DNA of 64,000 bases, from contig NZ_WKJP01000005.1 of the NCBI RefSeq assembly GCF_009674585.1, forward strand, positions 124,001-188,000. The letters run 5' to 3'. The position numbers and the translations under genes are program-made. The DNA comes from Haloferax marinisediminis (GTDB lineage: Archaea > Halobacteriota > Halobacteria > Halobacteriales > Haloferacaceae). Below the pieces are notes generated by a model. The model saw nothing but the letters and a program-made list of their open reading frames with translations. It did not search any database and was not told the DNA's origin. Shown here piece by piece: positions 62,135 through 64,000 of the stretch. Each line of letters begins with the position of its first letter. The first letter of the stretch is position 1.

Positions 62135-63991
62135 ATGTCATCTTCCCGACTCAGTAGGCGGTCGTTTCTGGCGCTCTCAGGCGTCGGACTGACCAGCGGC
62201 TGCGTCAGGCAAATCGAGTCGACGTTCTCGCGTGATCACCAACGACCCCTCTCGTTTTCGATACTGACGGTTCCCGCCGATTCAGATGCAGTGGCGACGA
62301 AACTCGCTCGGTACCTCGCGATACAACTGCAACAAGTCGGTATCGATGCGTCTGTCGTTCCGGTGAGTCGGGAACAACTGCTCCGGTCCGTTCTCTTGAA
62401 TCACGATTTCGACATCTACGTGTACCGGTTCCCGCTCCCGTGGGACCCGGATTTTCTCAGGCCACTGCTTCACTCTCGGTTCGCACCCGACATTGGCTGG
62501 CAAAATCCATTCGGATACGGGGACCTGTCGCTCGACTCGCTGCTCGAACGGCAACGAACTGAACGCGGGGGTGTGCGGAACTCCACGCTCTCAGATGCGC
62601 AGTACCGAATCGTCGAAAATCAGCCGTTCACACCAGTTGCAGTTCCACACACGGCCCGGGCGACACGCCCAGACCGAGTCGACTGGCCTGTCGGCGAACC
62701 ATTACACAGTGTCGCAGCGTATCTCGGAGCGCGCCCGGTCGAAGCCGAGCGGGTTTCGTCCAGCGTGCCACCGACTGCTTCGCCCGCTGGGACACCGTCG
62801 AACGACTCGACACCGACGACGTCGACTGAAACTGTCTCTCAAGCGAATCGGCTTCGAATGACGGTAACCGACGCCCGCCCCACCGAGAACTTGAACCCGT
62901 TGTCGACGGCGTTTCGGTCCGACGGGACGTTTATTGGACTCATCTACGATTCGCTCGGCCGAGTACTTGATGACCAGATGCATCCGTGGATGGCTTCGTC
63001 GTGGTGGTGGATCGACGACGATCCGACGACGCTCTCGGTCAGACTTCGTGATGGTCTCGAATGGCACGATGGGACCGCTATCACTGCTGGTGACGTTGCG
63101 TTCACGTTCCGGTTCCTCACGGACACGTCGCTCGGAACGCTCGACCAACTCGTCCCGTCACCGCAGTACCGTGGCCGGGCGTCGCTGGTCGAATCGGTCT
63201 CGACAGAGTCCTCACGGGATGTTGTACTGCGTTTCGGTGATGTAGACCAAACTGTCGCACTGCGTGCGCTGTCTGTACCCATCCTTCCACAGCACGTCTG
63301 GGAGCGGTACGCCCGTGCGACGAGCGTGTCGTGGCTCGACGGTGGGCGTATCACAGAAGCGCTCGTTCGGAACAACCTCGACCCAGTCGGAAGCGGGCCG
63401 TTTCGCGTGACTGGAAGTGCTCTCAGGGAGTCACTGTCGATGGAACGGTTCGATGAGCACTTCTTGTCGACGCAAGAACTCGACGGTCCGGTTGCTCGAT
63501 TCGAGGGTGGATTCGCGTTCGATGGACTGGAGTTCATCGTCGCTCCCTCCGGGAATGCTGCCGTCAAACTGCTCTCCGATGGTGCCGTGGACGCGACGGC
63601 TGACCTGCTTTCGTCGGATGCGGTACGGTCGGCACTGGCAACCCCGAACATCAGCGTGCGGACCGGAATGTCTCGGTGGTGTTATCACGTCGGCTACAAC
63701 CTCAGGAAACCACCGTTTACCAACCCACGGTTTAGACGGGCCGTTGCCCGACTCATCTCTCGGCCGTTCCTCACGGAGACGGTGTTCGATGGACGTGCCC
63801 AGGGGGCGGTGTCTCCGCTTGCGACGACGCGGTATGCACCACAAGGACAGCAGTGGGACGACCTCCTCACTGAACTCGGATTCGTCGGCAACTTCCGAAC
63901 TGGCAGCCTCGACGTCGACCGTGCCCGCTCGCTGTTCGTGGATGCAGGATACAGCTATTCGACCGGTGGTGACCTTCTGGTGCAAGAATGA
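62135..63991 (+). CDS. Tat lipoprotein, permuted family 5 solute-binding protein
   Basis: 618 residues from the ATG at 62135 (MSSSRLSRRSFLALSGVGLT then SGC, RR at 8-9, lipobox Cys23). Residues about 37-185 resemble the part usually at the C-terminus of family 5 binding proteins: LQQVGIDASVVPVSREQLL, FDIYVYRFPLPWDPDFLRPL, HSRFAPDIGWQNPFGYGD. A Ser/Thr/Pro linker (205-235) follows. Then comes the usual N-terminal start, TENLNPLSTAFRSDGTFIGL, RLRDGLEWHDGTAITAGDVA and the second-lobe motif FTNPRFRRAVARLISRPF. It ends at ARSLFVDAGYSYSTGGDLLV, where the C-terminal lobe normally continues. The domain order is therefore rotated. The stop overlaps the next gene's ATG, so the end is not an accident of the window. 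Substrate unknown. Confidence 0.78.
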   Translation: MSSSRLSRRSFLALSGVGLTSGCVRQIESTFSRDHQRPLSFSILTVPADSDAVATKLARYLAIQLQQVGIDASVVPVSREQLLRSVLLNHDFDIYVYRFPLPWDPDFLRPLLHSRFAPDIGWQNPFGYGDLSLDSLLERQRTERGGVRNSTLSDAQYRIVENQPFTPVAVPHTARATRPDRVDWPVGEPLHSVAAYLGARPVEAERVSSSVPPTASPAGTPSNDSTPTTSTETVSQANRLRMTVTDARPTENLNPLSTAFRSDGTFIGLIYDSLGRVLDDQMHPWMASSWWWIDDDPTTLSVRLRDGLEWHDGTAITAGDVAFTFRFLTDTSLGTLDQLVPSPQYRGRASLVESVSTESSRDVVLRFGDVDQTVALRALSVPILPQHVWERYARATSVSWLDGGRITEALVRNNLDPVGSGPFRVTGSALRESLSMERFDEHFLSTQELDGPVARFEGGFAFDGLEFIVAPSGNAAVKLLSDGAVDATADLLSSDAVRSALATPNISVRTGMSRWCYHVGYNLRKPPFTNPRFRRAVARLISRPFLTETVFDGRAQGAVSPLATTRYAPQGQQWDDLLTELGFVGNFRTGSLDVDRARSLFVDAGYSYSTGGDLLVQE

Positions 63992-64000
63992 CCTTCTCGC
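63988..64000 (+). CDS. start of next gene (partial, probable ABC permease)
   Basis: An ATG at 63988 overlaps the TGA of the binding protein by four bases and opens a frame reading MTFS to the right edge. The coupling and order suggest the permease of the same ABC transporter, but only four codons are visible. Confidence 0.4.

Noticed and set aside
1-64000. CRISPR arrays, rRNA or tRNA genes
   Set aside because: No regularly spaced repeats were seen and I recognised no cloverleaf or rRNA sequence in the gaps. I could not run a covariance search, so a short tRNA could have been missed.

Overview
The window is haloarchaeal chromosome, most likely from a member of class Halobacteria. The predicted proteins are very acidic. 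Several genes have a TATA-like box about 25-30 bases before the start codon, as expected of leaderless transcripts. Exported proteins carry twin-arginine signals, often followed by a lipobox Cys. Several families are typical of haloarchaea: RdfA, archaeal SMC-related protein, DUF7521-like membrane proteins with a winged-helix partner, and halocyanin. I cannot assign a genus from sequence alone. I see no rRNA, tRNA, CRISPR array or complete insertion sequence.

Region 1 (1-1.4 kb) holds the start of a flavin oxidoreductase that runs off the left edge, and a bicupin. Region 2 (1.6-26.8 kb) is a large surface-polysaccharide or glycoconjugate island. It has three family-2 glycosyltransferases, a family-4 glycosyltransferase, a DUF354 transferase, a NodB-type deacetylase, a GT-C-like membrane protein and a DUF1616-like membrane protein. 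It also has an ATP-grasp ligase, a ParB-like protein, an alkaline-phosphatase-fold phosphodiesterase followed by two FemAB-like acyltransferases, a DegT-type PLP enzyme, a Wzx-like flippase, a nucleotide-sugar epimerase and two exported right-handed beta-helix proteins. Together these look like synthesis, modification, membrane transfer and surface handling of a glycan.

Region 3 (27-34 kb) has a small CopG-like protein, a helix-hairpin-helix protein, a lipoprotein, a translationally coupled hydantoinase/oxoprolinase pair (hyuAB) and a convergent class I aminotransferase. Region 4 (34.3-41.5 kb) is a copper-related stretch in which three genes look damaged: a fragment resembling a heavy-metal-binding chaperone without its cysteines, a CopB-type ATPase with a 1-base frameshift before its last membrane helix, and a halocyanin with a 1-base frameshift before its copper ligands. 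An M14-type deacylase, a winged-helix regulator with two small membrane proteins, and a lone tyrosine recombinase lie between and beside them.

Region 5 (41.6-46.8 kb) has an amino-acid permease overlapping a UspA gene, then a divergent pair: an RdfA-family protein and an archaeal SMC-related ATPase with a zinc hook. Region 6 (47.1-56.4 kb) reads as an uptake and hydrolysis module: IclR regulator, M20 amidohydrolase, a five-component peptide-type ABC transporter encoded in four genes (both ATPases fused), and a DUF1028 protein. Region 7 (56.7-64 kb) has a SprT-like metalloprotein, a GT-C-like membrane protein coupled to an arylsulfotransferase-like beta-propeller protein, a membrane protein of unknown function, and a solute-binding protein whose lobes appear circularly permuted. 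That last gene overlaps the start of the next gene at the right edge.
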